DNA of 64,000 nt, taken from the NCBI GenBank assembly GCA_965228955.1, contig OZ245848.1, positions 6,324,001-6,388,000 on the forward strand, given 5' to 3'. Below are positions 37,726 to 47,166 of the stretch, one piece after another. A program made the position numbers and the translations under genes. Below the pieces are notes generated by a model, which made no database searches, was not told where the DNA came from, and was given only the letters and a program-made list of their open reading frames with translations. How positions within the stretch are numbered: the first letter of the stretch is position 1; each line of letters begins with the position of its first letter. The stretch comes from JANSWY01 sp965228955. GTDB taxonomy: Bacteria; Bacteroidota; Bacteroidia; Cytophagales; Cyclobacteriaceae.

Positions 37726-38089
37726 ACCAAACCCAAATATTTTGATAGTAGATGATGAACCTAATATTCTGCTATCACTAGAATTTTTAATGAAAAAAAA
37801 CGGATATAACGTATTCGTTGGAAGGGATGGCCAGGAAGCAATTGATACGATTTCATCGGAGAAAATTGATCTGGTTATTCTGGATATTATGATGCCGGAA
37901 GTGGATGGACTAGAAGTTTGTAAGAGACTGAAAAGTAATCCTGAAACAGAAAGCATCAAGGTAATTTTTTTAAGTGCCAAGATTAAAGAAGAGGAAATTG
38001 AGGCAGGCTACCAGGTAGGTGCAGATGCCTATATCACGAAACCCTATTCAACAAGGGATATAGTGAAGAAAGTAAAAGAACTTTTATGA
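37691..38089 (+). CDS. Single-domain response regulator
   Basis: This 132-residue protein consists only of a REC domain, with acid pocket IVDDEPN, phospho-acceptor Asp65 (VILDIMMPEVDG), switch Ser/Thr in VIFLSAKIKEEE and conserved Lys in YITKPYS. It overlaps the kinase gene by 35 nt in another frame, so its translation depends on the kinase. It has no DNA-binding output, so it needs a further partner. The InsA-like protein or the CBS/cNMP protein in this locus are possible but unproven targets. Confidence 0.93.
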   Translation: MVKVKKSNGEPEPNPNILIVDDEPNILLSLEFLMKKNGYNVFVGRDGQEAIDTISSEKIDLVILDIMMPEVDGLEVCKRLKSNPETESIKVIFLSAKIKEEEIEAGYQVGADAYITKPYSTRDIVKKVKELL

Positions 38090-38133
38090 TCACGAGATCA
38101 TCAAGATTTAAGAACCAATAATTCAATTAAAAA

Positions 38134-40038
38134 ATGAACCACAAGATTCAAACACTCAGTGGATACATCCATGAGTATCAAAAAAGTGTAACACAGCCAG
38201 AGGATTTCTGGGATAAGGTTGCAGATTCATTCCATTGGCGCAAAAAATGGGATCAGGTATTGGAATGGGACTTTAAAGGTCCGGATGTGAAATGGTTTGT
38301 TAATGGCAAATTGAATATTACGGAAAACATTTTTGAAAGGAATTTATTCACATTAGGAGACCGCCCAGCAATTATCTGGGAACCAAATGATCCAACTGAA
38401 GAAGGTATCACCCTAACATATCGTCAGCTATATGAAAAAGTTTGTCAGTTTTCGAATGCCTTAAGAGAACAAGGAATAGAAAAAGGTGACAGAGTAATCA
38501 TTTACATGCCGATGGTTCCGGAAGCGGCAGTAGCGATGCTGGCCTGCGCAAGAGTTGGGGCTGTGCACTCTGTGGTATTTGCAGGGTTTTCATCATCTTC
38601 ACTTGCGGATAGAATCAATGACTGTACCGCAAAAGCAGTCTTAACATCAGACGGAAACTTTAGAGGCACTAAAACCATTCCAGTAAAGGCGGTTGTTGAT
38701 GAGGCTCTTGAGAATACCAGTACTATCGAAAAAGTAATTGTACTAAAAAGAACAGGTACTGAAGTCACAATGAAAGAAGGTCGGGATATCTGGTGGCATG
38801 ATGCTATTGATGGAGTTTCTGTGGAGAATACTGCAGAGGAAATGGACTCAGAGGATATGTTGTTCATTCTTTACACTTCTGGTTCTACAGGCAAACCAAA
38901 AGGTGTAGTTCATACATGCGGTGGTTACATGGTTTATTCCTATTACTCATTTGTAAATGTATTTCAATATAGCCAGGGAGATGTCTACTGGTGTACTGCC
39001 GATGTGGGTTGGATTACTGGTCACTCATACATTGTTTATGGGCCACTACTGGCTGGTGCTACATCAATCATGTTTGAAGGTGTTCCTACTTATCCAAATG
39101 CAGGTCGTTTCTGGGAAATAGTAGATAAGTATCAGGTAAATCAGTTCTATACAGCACCAACAGCAATCAGAGCATTGCAAGCATTTGGATTAGAACCGGT
39201 AGAACCATATAGCCTGGAGTCACTGAAGGTAATTGGATCAGTGGGTGAACCTATTAACGAGGAGGCCTGGCACTGGTATCATGATCATATCGGGAAAGGT
39301 AAATGTCCTATTGTTGATACCTGGTGGCAGACAGAAACAGGAGGAATCATGATTTCGCCGATTGCTGGCGTAACACCAAATAAACCAGCTTTTGCAACAT
39401 TACCACTTCCAGGTATTCAACCAATTATAGTTGATAATGATGGTAAAGAACTTAAGGGAAATGGAGTAGAAGGAAACCTCTGCATAAAGTTCCCATGGCC
39501 AAGTATGCTGAGGACAACTTACGGTGATCATGAAAGATGTAAACAGACATATTTCTCAACATTTGAAAACCTATATTTCACAGGTGATGGAGTGAAGAGA
39601 GATCATGATGGCTACTATAGAATTCTAGGTAGAGTTGATGATGTTATCAATGTTTCCGGACACAGAATGGGAACAGCTGAAGTTGAAAATGCAATCAACG
39701 AACACCCTAAAGTAATTGAATCCGCAGTTGTTGGTTATCCTCATGAAATCAAAGGACAGGGAATCTACGCTTATGTTATTTGTGATATGGAAGGCAGAAC
39801 CGAGGAAAACCTAAAAGAGGAGATCAAAATGACAGTAAATAAGATCATTGGGCCAATTGCCAAGCCCGATCAGATTCAAATTGTTTCCGGATTGCCGAAA
39901 ACAAGATCTGGTAAAATTATGAGAAGAATTTTGCGTAAGGTGGCTTCTGGTGATACTTCTAACTTAGGAGATACTTCAACACTCCTTAACCCGGATGTGG
40001 TTGAGGAAATCATTGAAGGAGCAAAAGTGAAAGCTTGA
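38134..40038 (+). CDS. acs: Acetyl-CoA synthetase
   Basis: This 634-residue AMP-forming enzyme converts acetate, ATP and CoA to acetyl-CoA. Motifs: LYTSGSTGKPKGVVHTCGGY (A3), DTWWQTETGG (A5), FTGDGVKRDHDGYYRILGRVDD and the C-terminal PKTRSGKIMRRILRKV with Lys594, the site that is reversibly acetylated in this family. It is 45 nt after the receiver gene and in one run with the transport and signalling genes. Confidence 0.97.
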   Translation: MNHKIQTLSGYIHEYQKSVTQPEDFWDKVADSFHWRKKWDQVLEWDFKGPDVKWFVNGKLNITENIFERNLFTLGDRPAIIWEPNDPTEEGITLTYRQLYEKVCQFSNALREQGIEKGDRVIIYMPMVPEAAVAMLACARVGAVHSVVFAGFSSSSLADRINDCTAKAVLTSDGNFRGTKTIPVKAVVDEALENTSTIEKVIVLKRTGTEVTMKEGRDIWWHDAIDGVSVENTAEEMDSEDMLFILYTSGSTGKPKGVVHTCGGYMVYSYYSFVNVFQYSQGDVYWCTADVGWITGHSYIVYGPLLAGATSIMFEGVPTYPNAGRFWEIVDKYQVNQFYTAPTAIRALQAFGLEPVEPYSLESLKVIGSVGEPINEEAWHWYHDHIGKGKCPIVDTWWQTETGGIMISPIAGVTPNKPAFATLPLPGIQPIIVDNDGKELKGNGVEGNLCIKFPWPSMLRTTYGDHERCKQTYFSTFENLYFTGDGVKRDHDGYYRILGRVDDVINVSGHRMGTAEVENAINEHPKVIESAVVGYPHEIKGQGIYAYVICDMEGRTEENLKEEIKMTVNKIIGPIAKPDQIQIVSGLPKTRSGKIMRRILRKVASGDTSNLGDTSTLLNPDVVEEIIEGAKVKA

Positions 40039-40069
40039 TGAATAACTGCCCGGCTTAAAAAGCTGAATC

Positions 40070-41965
40070 ATGGCAAATCTCATTACAGATAGAATAAAAT
40101 ATTTCTTGAGTCAATTTCCTCCGTTCGATAACCTGACGGAGGAAATTCTCATTGAGTTATCTGAAAACATCACAGTACGCTATTTCCAGGAAGGAGATTT
40201 TATCTTCAGGCAAGGTGAGGAGCAAGGAGAATATTGGTATGTAGTCAGGCAGGGATTAGTAGCTCTTTTCTCGGATCGCCTCGGCGAAAGTAGTCATGTT
40301 GATAAATGTGAGGAAGGTGATATTTTTGGAATCCGATCTCTGATATCTGGAAACGAATATAGACTTTCAGCTCAATGCGAGGTTGAATCGCTCATCTATC
40401 AAATTGACAAATCCATATTTCACAAGTTATTCGAATCTCATATTCAGTTCTCCAACTACTTCGCTCGTGGTTATGCCATGGGTCAGGCTGTTGTTAGAAA
40501 CAGAGAGGAAGGTAGACATGTAGAGATCCCGGGGCTAAATGAATTTTCTCAAATTAACTCAAATAAGAATGTTCTAACTGCAAATGCAAAGCAAACAATT
40601 GCTGAAGCAGCTTTGAAGATGCAGGAGAGAAATGTTGGCTCCATAGTTATCGTAAATGATGAAAACTGCCCCATCGGTATAATAACTGATACCGACCTAC
40701 GGAATAAGGTTGTTGCAGCAAAGATTTCAACAGAATTACCTTGCAGCGACATCATGTCATCACCAGTCAAGACAATTGGTGCAGGTCCTACATCGATGGA
40801 GGTTTTAATCGAGATGATCAAGAGTGGAGCTCATCATTTGGTAATTACAGACGATGGAACACCGAATTCCAGAGTTGCAGGTATAGTATCCGATCACGAC
40901 ATCATGCTATCTCAGGGAAATCATCCCGCTGCATTGGTCAAGCAAATCAAGAATGAGACTGATATTTCAAAACTTTCTGGTATTCGAGATAGAGTGGAAG
41001 ACTTACTTCTGGAATATCTCAAGTTTGATGTTTCTGTAGATTTAATTGCAAGCTTGATATCGCAGATAAATGATGAGATTATCAAAAAAGCTATTAAAAA
41101 TGGATTGGCTCAATTAGAGCAAACCTATCCTGGCTTGAGTGAGGTTCCATTTGCATTTTTAAGTCTTGGGAGTGAGGGCAGGGAGGAACAACTACTCAGA
41201 ACAGATCAGGATAATGCATTGGTTTATGCTAATGGATTTGAGCAATTTGAGAAAGGATTCCTGGCATTAGCCGAATATGTCAATCAGGTTTTAATTGATT
41301 GTGGTTTCGAGGAATGCCCGGCGGACATCATGGCCAGAAACCCAAAATGGAATCAACCTGTTGAAAAATGGCAATCATATTTTACTAACTGGATTTCATC
41401 TCCGGACCCACAAGCTGTGATGCATGCTACAATATTCTTTGATTATCGAAGGGTTTATGGTGATCAATCTTTGGTAGAAGAGCTAAATAATCATATTGCT
41501 AAGTCAATTCAAGAAAACGAAATATTTCTAAATTTCTTAGCTCAAAATGCACTTCAGAATCCTCCGCCTGTTGGGTTTTTCAAAGGGTTCCTTTTGGAGA
41601 AAGATGGTCAACACAAAGACCAGTTTGATATCAAAGCAAGAGCGATGATGCCTATTTCAGATATGGCTCGCTTGCTTGCGTTAAGTAAAGGCATATTCAA
41701 CAACCCAAGCACCATCCACCGATGGAAAGAAATCCAAAAGTCTGAACCCAATCATCAGGAATTGATAAGTGAAGTAATTGAATCTTACAAAGTTCTGTTA
41801 AAGCACAGAGCTGATTTTGGGTTAAGAAATATAGATTCCGGGCGCTTTATCAACCCAAAGGATCTCAATAAACTGGAAAGACAAATGTTGAAAAAGGTTT
41901 TCGATCCAATTACAGAGTTGCAAGAAGTGATTAAGGTTAGGTACAGATTAGCATTCTTTGGCTGA
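40070..41965 (+). CDS. cNMP-binding/CBS/DUF294 nucleotidyltransferase-like protein
   Basis: This 631-residue cytoplasmic protein has a cyclic-nucleotide-binding-like domain (about 10-130, FRQGEEQGEYWYVVRQGLVALF), two CBS domains (about 165-290, MQERNVGSIVIVNDENCPIG), a DUF294 nucleotidyltransferase-like domain (about 345-470, LGSEGREEQLLRTDQDNALVY) and a DUF294 C-terminal helical domain. The family resembles the GlnD uridylyltransferase core and is usually next to acs and SSS symporters, so it probably senses adenylate or energy state for this pathway. The modified target is unknown. It ends one base into the exonuclease gene (TGATG). Confidence 0.92.
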   Translation: MANLITDRIKYFLSQFPPFDNLTEEILIELSENITVRYFQEGDFIFRQGEEQGEYWYVVRQGLVALFSDRLGESSHVDKCEEGDIFGIRSLISGNEYRLSAQCEVESLIYQIDKSIFHKLFESHIQFSNYFARGYAMGQAVVRNREEGRHVEIPGLNEFSQINSNKNVLTANAKQTIAEAALKMQERNVGSIVIVNDENCPIGIITDTDLRNKVVAAKISTELPCSDIMSSPVKTIGAGPTSMEVLIEMIKSGAHHLVITDDGTPNSRVAGIVSDHDIMLSQGNHPAALVKQIKNETDISKLSGIRDRVEDLLLEYLKFDVSVDLIASLISQINDEIIKKAIKNGLAQLEQTYPGLSEVPFAFLSLGSEGREEQLLRTDQDNALVYANGFEQFEKGFLALAEYVNQVLIDCGFEECPADIMARNPKWNQPVEKWQSYFTNWISSPDPQAVMHATIFFDYRRVYGDQSLVEELNNHIAKSIQENEIFLNFLAQNALQNPPPVGFFKGFLLEKDGQHKDQFDIKARAMMPISDMARLLALSKGIFNNPSTIHRWKEIQKSEPNHQELISEVIESYKVLLKHRADFGLRNIDSGRFINPKDLNKLERQMLKKVFDPITELQEVIKVRYRLAFFG

Positions 41966-42618
41966 TGGGACTCTTAAATTTTTTTAAGCAGCAGAATCAC
42001 TCGGAATCACTGGATTTTTATCATTCCATGTTCCCGCAAAGAATTGACCCCATCCCGGAAAAAAATACGTTTGCTGTAATCGATACCGAAACTACTGGCT
42101 TAGAAAAGGAAGATGATATCGTTTCAATAGGGGCTATTCAGATTGTAAATGGAGTGATCAACCCTGTAAACATATTTGAGATTACTCTTTCAACGAATAA
42201 ACGGTCAGAAGAGAGTCTTGCTGTTCATGAAGTCATGGGTGATTCAATCAGTAAGGAGGGAAATATCGAAGAACAATTTTTGAACTTTATTCAGGACAAT
42301 ATCCTTGTTGGCCATCATATTCAATTTGATTTAAAGATGCTGGAGAATTGGATTGCAATAAAGTATCCTGGATTCAAAATAAGGAATAAATGGATTGATA
42401 CTGCCAACTTAGCCAAGAGGATGCACAAAGAAGAATTGTCTCGCATGGTAGGAGGTAATCATTTTTTGGGATTGGATAACTTAATGGACTTATACGATAT
42501 TCCAGTAGAGAACAGACATACAGCACTGGGTGACGCTTATATGACTGGGTTATTATTTTTAAAGTTGGTTGAAAGACTGAAAAAACGAGGTGTAAATAAG
42601 ACAAATGACCTGATTTAA
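41965..42618 (+). CDS. DnaQ-like 3'-5' exonuclease
   Basis: This 217-residue protein of the DEDDh class has ExoI VIDTETTGLE, ExoII HHIQFDLKMLEN and ExoIII HTALGDAYMT. It resembles the epsilon subunit of DNA polymerase III, but genes in this acs/CBS context form their own subgroup whose nucleic-acid substrate is unknown. It overlaps the CBS gene by one base, so it is translationally coupled. Confidence 0.9.
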   Translation: MGLLNFFKQQNHSESLDFYHSMFPQRIDPIPEKNTFAVIDTETTGLEKEDDIVSIGAIQIVNGVINPVNIFEITLSTNKRSEESLAVHEVMGDSISKEGNIEEQFLNFIQDNILVGHHIQFDLKMLENWIAIKYPGFKIRNKWIDTANLAKRMHKEELSRMVGGNHFLGLDNLMDLYDIPVENRHTALGDAYMTGLLFLKLVERLKKRGVNKTNDLI

Positions 42619-42679
42619 ATCAACTACTTTTATTCAGGAATCTATAAATTTATCATCCACCAAAACCAATATCCCAAAT

Positions 42680-43387
42680 ATGACTGCATCTGAAATCCTC
42701 GATCAACTTAAGGTTCTTGGAAATGAAGGAACCAAAAATATCCTAAAAAAACATGGGGCAAAAGAGCCGTTCTTTGGAGTGAAAATTGGAGATCTAAAAC
42801 CGATCCAAAAAAAGATCAAGAAGGATCATGCTTTAGCATTGGAGCTATATGAAACAGGGAACTCGGATGCCATGTATCTGGCAGGTTTGATTGCTGATGA
42901 GAAGCAAATCACTAAAGCGCAACTAAATGACTGGATCGGCAAAGCATACTGGTACATGCTAAGCGAATATATAGTTGCGCAGCTCACTTCGGAGAGTCAA
43001 TTTGGATGGGAATTGGGCCTGGAATGGATTGAATCTGATGATGAAATGATTGCTGCTGCAGGATGGTCAACACTGGCAAACCTTGCTTCGATTAAAAATA
43101 ATGATGAATTGGATATCAAAAAGTACGAGGAACTTTTGGAGCGCGTAGGCAATACCATTCACGATTCAAAAAACCGAGTTAGATATGCTATGAATGGTTT
43201 TGTGATCTCAACTGGTTCATACATTGATTCATTGACGGAGAAATCTAAAGAAATTGCTACTAAAATTGGTAAGGTGCATGTAGACGTTGGAGGTACAGCT
43301 TGCAAAGTGCCTTTAGCCACAGACTATATCCAGAAAATTATCGACAAAGACAGAATTGGCAAGAAGAGGAAAGTAGCCAGATGCTAG
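42680..43387 (+). CDS. DNA alkylation repair (AlkD-like) HEAT-repeat protein
   Basis: This 235-residue all-helical protein fits PF08713 (FFGVKIGDLKPIQKKIKKDH, VAQLTSESQFGWELGLEWIE, RYAMNGFVISTGSYI). Family members such as AlkD excise bulky or cationic alkylated bases without base flipping. The Lys/Arg-rich C-terminal tail (DRIGKKRKVARC) may bind DNA. It is more divergent than the second AlkD-like protein at 57771, and I cannot confirm the catalytic residues. Activity is inferred from the family only. Confidence 0.82.
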   Translation: MTASEILDQLKVLGNEGTKNILKKHGAKEPFFGVKIGDLKPIQKKIKKDHALALELYETGNSDAMYLAGLIADEKQITKAQLNDWIGKAYWYMLSEYIVAQLTSESQFGWELGLEWIESDDEMIAAAGWSTLANLASIKNNDELDIKKYEELLERVGNTIHDSKNRVRYAMNGFVISTGSYIDSLTEKSKEIATKIGKVHVDVGGTACKVPLATDYIQKIIDKDRIGKKRKVARC

Positions 43388-43480
43388 ATTTTTACAAGAA
43401 TTATAGATCTGATACTTGATGAGAGTAAGTTGATTCGAAAATTGAGTTGTTAGCACCAGAGACAATTCAATGAATCAACT

Positions 43481-44632
43481 ATGCGTGAGATTAACATTGC
43501 CGGTTTTGTAATCATTCTGGTGTTTACCGTTTTTGTGGGTAGAAAGAAGGAAAAGCTTCTAACAGACTATCTGCTGTTATTTTTAAATGGATTATTCCTA
43601 TTGCTGTTTTCTACCGGAACCAAAGTTCTGGAATATGATAACCGATTGATTCATATCATTCATACATTGATCCCATTCTATATTCCTCCCGCTTACTTTT
43701 TGTATGTATCAAATTTGATGCGCGCAAAACAAAAGCTTATTAACAGGCAGCTGTGGTTTTCAGCATTGGCACTGGTATTCACGATTTACATTATTAGTGA
43801 CCTCTTTATAATCAACCCACATCAGGATTTGAAATCACTATTAAATGAGCCACCATTAACTTATTTGATGTTTTTCAAGGCAAATAGCCTTCTTTTTATT
43901 GGAGTTTTAATTTGGCTTATCAGAAAGTTAAGTGCCTATTCAGGGTTTTTAAAATCCAATTTTTCAAATGCTAATAAATTAGATCTGTCCTGGGTTAAGT
44001 ACCTGAGTTATATTTTTTTACTCAATTTGGTCACTTCATCCGTGGTATTTCTTCTTTTCAATTTCAATATTATCAAGGAAGTTGAGTGGGTTTACATCAT
44101 CTTTGATTCAACACTTGTGGCAGGCTTTTTCATATTTTGCTATAAAGGCATAAACCGATATGTAATTGCTCAAATCAAGAATAAACAAATCGATTCTGTA
44201 GAGCTATCAGAATCAAGTGATAAGCAATTAAAGTATCAATCTTCGTCTTTAACTGCTGAAGAATTGAATGATATTTTTGAAGCGTTTAATAATTTAGTTC
44301 GCGAACAGAAGCTCTATCTAAATCATGAATTATCAATCCATCAGGTAGCACAGCAATTGGACATTTCCGTACATGCTCTCTCACAATCTATTAATACCAT
44401 TACGGAGAAGCCATTTTATGATATCATTAATCAATACAGAATTGATCACTTCAAGACCCTTGTTGAAAACGATGATAATAATCGTTTCACCATATTGGCT
44501 TTAGCTTATGATAGTGGCTTTAATTCTAAAGCCAGCTTCTACAGGGTGTTCAAACTGATGATAGGAATGACCCCAACAGCTTACAGGAAATCAATGAAAT
44601 CTCAGCTGCAATTAGTAAACAGCCACGCTTAA
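43481..44632 (+). CDS. Membrane-anchored AraC-family regulator
   Basis: This 383-residue protein has seven hydrophobic helices (about 1-235) followed by an AraC/XylS double helix-turn-helix (about 290-375: LSIHQVAQQLDISVHALSQS, LALAYDSGFNSKASFYRVFK, MTPTAYRK). Bacteroidota have many such 7TM-AraC regulators, thought to sense something in or across the membrane. The target genes are unknown. It overlaps the convergent gene at 44629 by 4 nt. Confidence 0.92.
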   Translation: MREINIAGFVIILVFTVFVGRKKEKLLTDYLLLFLNGLFLLLFSTGTKVLEYDNRLIHIIHTLIPFYIPPAYFLYVSNLMRAKQKLINRQLWFSALALVFTIYIISDLFIINPHQDLKSLLNEPPLTYLMFFKANSLLFIGVLIWLIRKLSAYSGFLKSNFSNANKLDLSWVKYLSYIFLLNLVTSSVVFLLFNFNIIKEVEWVYIIFDSTLVAGFFIFCYKGINRYVIAQIKNKQIDSVELSESSDKQLKYQSSSLTAEELNDIFEAFNNLVREQKLYLNHELSIHQVAQQLDISVHALSQSINTITEKPFYDIINQYRIDHFKTLVENDDNNRFTILALAYDSGFNSKASFYRVFKLMIGMTPTAYRKSMKSQLQLVNSHA

Positions 44633-45327
44633 AGTATCGACTCTATTTTTCCTTTAAGTTCCGACTTGGAATAAGTTGTCATAGTTTCATCCTTACTATT
44701 TACAGCAATGATTAACCCATCATCGTTTTTATTGATTGTAAGCTCTTTTCTCTGAGTAATTCGGATCTTTATAGGGTAAGCTACGAGTGCTTCCTTACCA
44801 AGAGTGTCCTTGGCAATTTCTTTGAAAGTATTGATTACAAGCTCAGAAAATGATTTTATCACAAAATTACTCGCACGTTCAATGAATAATTCTTGATCAA
44901 ACTCTACTTCAAACGTAACAGATGTATCATATTCTGAATTGAACTGACTTGTTTGAATCGCCATTTCTTTCCCTAAACCCAGTCTTGTAACCGGCTCGTA
45001 ATAAAGGGGCATTGAAATCTTGTCACCAGCAAAGTGATGCGCATATTTCACAATATCTTCCAGAGTAATTGCCGTAACCTGATTGATATTCATGTACGCA
45101 GAGCGATGCTGACTAAGATGGTCCATAGTGACTAAAAGCAGCAAGTCTCCAGAATTAACATGATAGTGAATTAGTTTACCTGAAATTTGTTGGCCAGAAA
45201 TCAGACTTACTATTATTTGTGGGGTATTACTTAGGTCTGAGAATTGAGCAGTCAGATTGAATAGTTTTTGAATCAATTGCTCTTTGGGATATGATACCAG
45301 GTGGAGCAAATCATTGTTTTCATGCAT
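44629..45327 (-). CDS. Hypothetical cytoplasmic protein
   Basis: The ATG at 45327 gives 232 residues. A GTG nine codons upstream (45354) is an alternative that I consider less likely. The N-terminal third (QIIVSLISGQQISGKLIHYH, DLLLLVTMDHL, INQVTAITLEDI) has the strand pattern of a small Sm-like barrel. The rest is alpha/beta with no known motif. I recognise no family. It stands 34-60 nt downstream of another unknown gene on the same strand, and the two may be cotranscribed. Confidence 0.6.
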   Translation of the reverse strand: MHENNDLLHLVSYPKEQLIQKLFNLTAQFSDLSNTPQIIVSLISGQQISGKLIHYHVNSGDLLLLVTMDHLSQHRSAYMNINQVTAITLEDIVKYAHHFAGDKISMPLYYEPVTRLGLGKEMAIQTSQFNSEYDTSVTFEVEFDQELFIERASNFVIKSFSELVINTFKEIAKDTLGKEALVAYPIKIRITQRKELTINKNDDGLIIAVNSKDETMTTYSKSELKGKIESIL

Positions 45328-45387
45328 ATCGACAGAAATTGATGAAAAGTACACTCTAATGAATGCACTTTTCTGATTGTGTAATAA

Positions 45388-45786
45388 TTAAAGGTTGTTT
45401 TCCAGATAATCCGCAGTATCCATTTTGTCCCACCAGAAGCCAGAGCTTCTATCAGATATTCTAAAATCAGCTATGAAAGTGTCACCTTCAATCGTAGCTG
45501 AAGGAGAGTCAGTAGAGGAGGAAGCTTGAAGTCTGATTATGTTAATTCCCTCAAGACTATCAGCTCCGTGAAGATCCCCAATACGCTCAAAACCATCAAT
45601 AATTCCTGTAAAAGCAGAACTGTAAAGTCTTAACCCTTCTGATACCTCTTCAGATTCATTGGAACAAAACTCCTCAAAATTACCCTCGACTTTAATTTTC
45701 TTTCCAACTGTACCTTCTATCTGTCCCATCTTTTCTTCAAACTCACTAAGTAAGTCTTTTACTTCTTTCTTTTGTTTCAAGTTCAT
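45388..45786 (-). CDS. Hypothetical protein
   Basis: This 132-residue soluble acidic protein has an N-terminal helix (MNLKQKKEVKDLLSEFEEKM) and a C-terminal part rich in strands (NIIRLQASSSTDSPSATIEG, TFIADFRISDRSSGFWWDKM). There is no signal peptide and I recognise no family. It lies upstream of the unknown gene at 44629 on the same strand. A 144-bp gap separates it from the membrane-protein pair further upstream, so it probably has its own promoter. Confidence 0.6.
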   Translation of the reverse strand: MNLKQKKEVKDLLSEFEEKMGQIEGTVGKKIKVEGNFEEFCSNESEEVSEGLRLYSSAFTGIIDGFERIGDLHGADSLEGINIIRLQASSSTDSPSATIEGDTFIADFRISDRSSGFWWDKMDTADYLENNL

Positions 45787-45930
45787 CTTTTTCTCGTTTA
45801 GATAATTAATAATTCAATTGAGAAGCGATGATAATGGCAGGAAAGACGGTTTTCGTCTTCTTTTAGCGGATGAGACTTATTTTCAGTGCAGATGTTGAAT
45901 CTTACTCGGCCAATTGTGAATTAATCAATC

Positions 45931-46482
45931 TTAGACACGGGAATAGAGCCATAATTGAAATGCGAATAATGGAATGTAAGGGATTATGATATTCATTAAA
46001 GCTTTACCATTATTAAATCCTTGAGCTACCGATACGCCGATAATTAAAATTCTAAGACCTATGAAATAAAAAATCAACTCAATAATGTTATTTAATACTT
46101 CTACTGAAAAGAAATGGAGTAATAAGTGGCCGATTACAAGTTTGATAACAAGTGGAATCAGCACAAAAGACATAACGATCCTTACATCTCTCAATGAGGC
46201 CTGGCCACCCCAGATTTTACCCACTATTTTGATTACCCAAGGGATAATTGTAGCCATTAGCAGAGTTGGTATGGTAAGGGCTAAAATGAAGTTTAAAATA
46301 TGATACAAAAAATTTCCTTGATCACTCAAATGTGGGATTGATTCCAGATCGTAGATATAGGTAAAACCCGACAGTGCACCGAATAATAAGAAGGGAACTC
46401 CAAAGGGAAATGTGATCTGTTCGTTGAGAACATTTTCAATTGTAGATCTTGTAGACGTCCAGATGGTAAGAATGGCACTCAT
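45931..46482 (-). CDS. YIP1-family-like membrane protein
   Basis: This 183-residue protein has five predicted helices and the layout of bacterial YIP1 proteins: a short N-terminal segment (LTIWTSTRSTIENVL), a polar loop with an interfacial helix (VVIKIVGKIWGGQASLRDVR to VMSFVLIPLV) and a C-terminal helix pair. The function is unknown. It starts one base after the stop of the preceding gene, so the two form a pair. Confidence 0.75.
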   Translation of the reverse strand: MSAILTIWTSTRSTIENVLNEQITFPFGVPFLLFGALSGFTYIYDLESIPHLSDQGNFLYHILNFILALTIPTLLMATIIPWVIKIVGKIWGGQASLRDVRIVMSFVLIPLVIKLVIGHLLLHFFSVEVLNNIIELIFYFIGLRILIIGVSVAQGFNNGKALMNIIIPYIPLFAFQLWLYSRV

Positions 46483-46483
46483 T

Positions 46484-46816
46484 TTATTCTTTTGTGTTAA
46501 GAACTAATAGCTTCCAGGATGCAAGAGTAACTATACCAAAGTAAGGAAGCAATAGTACCATCGCAATTACCACCCAGCCAAGTGGTTTTGATCGGTCAAT
46601 TTCACTTTTCAGGTAAAGGATAAGTCCAATATTTGCCAATAAACCAACCAGACTGATTCCAAAGTAACTGTATGCTACTTCATCCATGCTGTAAGAAGCT
46701 GTCCCTATTAGATCATAGATGTATCTGGAAAGTGAACCTATTATCAGTTGGTACAGGAAGTAATAAATAAGTGCGATTTTCCCATACTTGAAAAGTATTT
46801 CCTCTTTTTCTGTCAT
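46484..46816 (-). CDS. Hypothetical four-helix membrane protein
   Basis: This 110-residue protein is largely hydrophobic (LIYYFLYQLIIGSLSRYIYD, SLVGLLANIGLILYLKSEID, WVVIAMVLLLPYFGIVTLAS). It starts at ATG 46816, only 33 nt after a minus-strand terminator that ends the sigma-54 unit upstream, so it needs a promoter in that short gap or readthrough. I recognise no family. It is coupled to the YIP1-like gene. Confidence 0.6.
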   Translation of the reverse strand: MTEKEEILFKYGKIALIYYFLYQLIIGSLSRYIYDLIGTASYSMDEVAYSYFGISLVGLLANIGLILYLKSEIDRSKPLGWVVIAMVLLLPYFGIVTLASWKLLVLNTKE

Positions 46817-46841
46817 CTTGAAAGATAAATAAAGAATCGAT

Positions 46842-47068
46842 CACAAAAAAAGCCGGAACTATGTCCGGCTTTCGAGCGATTAAACTTCAATCCAAATGAA
46901 ATTTTTGAGTTTTATTCTGATTTGCAAGTGTTGAATTTGATCGTCAGAATTCGCACAAGGCGATGAGTTTTAGAGTTTTTGACTTCAAGGGGTTCTTATC
47001 CTTGATCGTATGTTTTTCCTTAGGTATTAGTTTGAGTTATTATTTTTTAAATGAGTTTTGACCTTGTG
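46842..47068 (-). ncRNA. ORF-less sigma-54 transcription unit (sRNA or decayed paralogue)
   Basis: The 475-bp gene-free stretch 46817-47291 holds this predicted minus-strand transcript of about 225 nt, from a GG-N10-GC promoter to a terminator. It contains no ATG. It shares the leader GGTCAAAACTCA, the 3' segment TTCATTTGGATTG and a GCCGG terminator with the small-protein gene at 50873-51241. It carries five AACTC motifs, mostly A-preceded. Its 5' end CACAAGG (47068-47062) can pair with CCTTGTG (minus strand, 46960-46954). Either it is an sRNA or the gene lost its coding part. Confidence 0.5.
46849..46872 (-). terminator. Terminator of the ORF-less unit
   Basis: AAAGCCGGA (46849-46857) and TCCGGCTTT (46864-46872) form a perfect 9-bp stem with a 6-nt loop. 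On the minus strand it runs into seven T. It points leftward although no ORF lies upstream of it on that strand, which implies a non-coding transcript. Confidence 0.85.
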
Positions 47069-47079
47069 TGTAATCAATA

Positions 47080-47095
47080 TGCTAATGGCGTGCCA
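47080..47095 (-). promoter_or_regulatory. Sigma-54 (-24/-12) promoter of the ORF-less unit
   Basis: The minus strand reads TGGCACGCCATTAGCA: a perfect -24 TGGCACG, GG-N10-GC spacing and -12 TAGCA against consensus TTGCW. The start site should lie near 47068. Confidence 0.6.
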
Positions 47096-47149
47096 TAAAA
47101 TGTAAGTATTTGATTATCAGCGGTAAGTATTATTTTAAACTTAATATGG

Positions 47150-47166
47150 TGTATCGTTTTCGTACA
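47150..47166. promoter_or_regulatory. Putative enhancer-binding palindrome for the sigma-54 unit
   Basis: TGTATCGTTTTCGTACA has half-sites TGTATCG and CGTACA. It lies 55-70 bp upstream of the -24 box, where sigma-54 activators bind. The same half-sites with following GTTA recur at 51346-51375 before the paralogous unit. Confidence 0.5.

Noticed and set aside
45843..45859. AAGACG/CGTCTT hairpin as terminator of the YIP1-like pair
   Set aside because: On the minus strand, where it would be needed, no T-tract follows; the stem is only six pairs.
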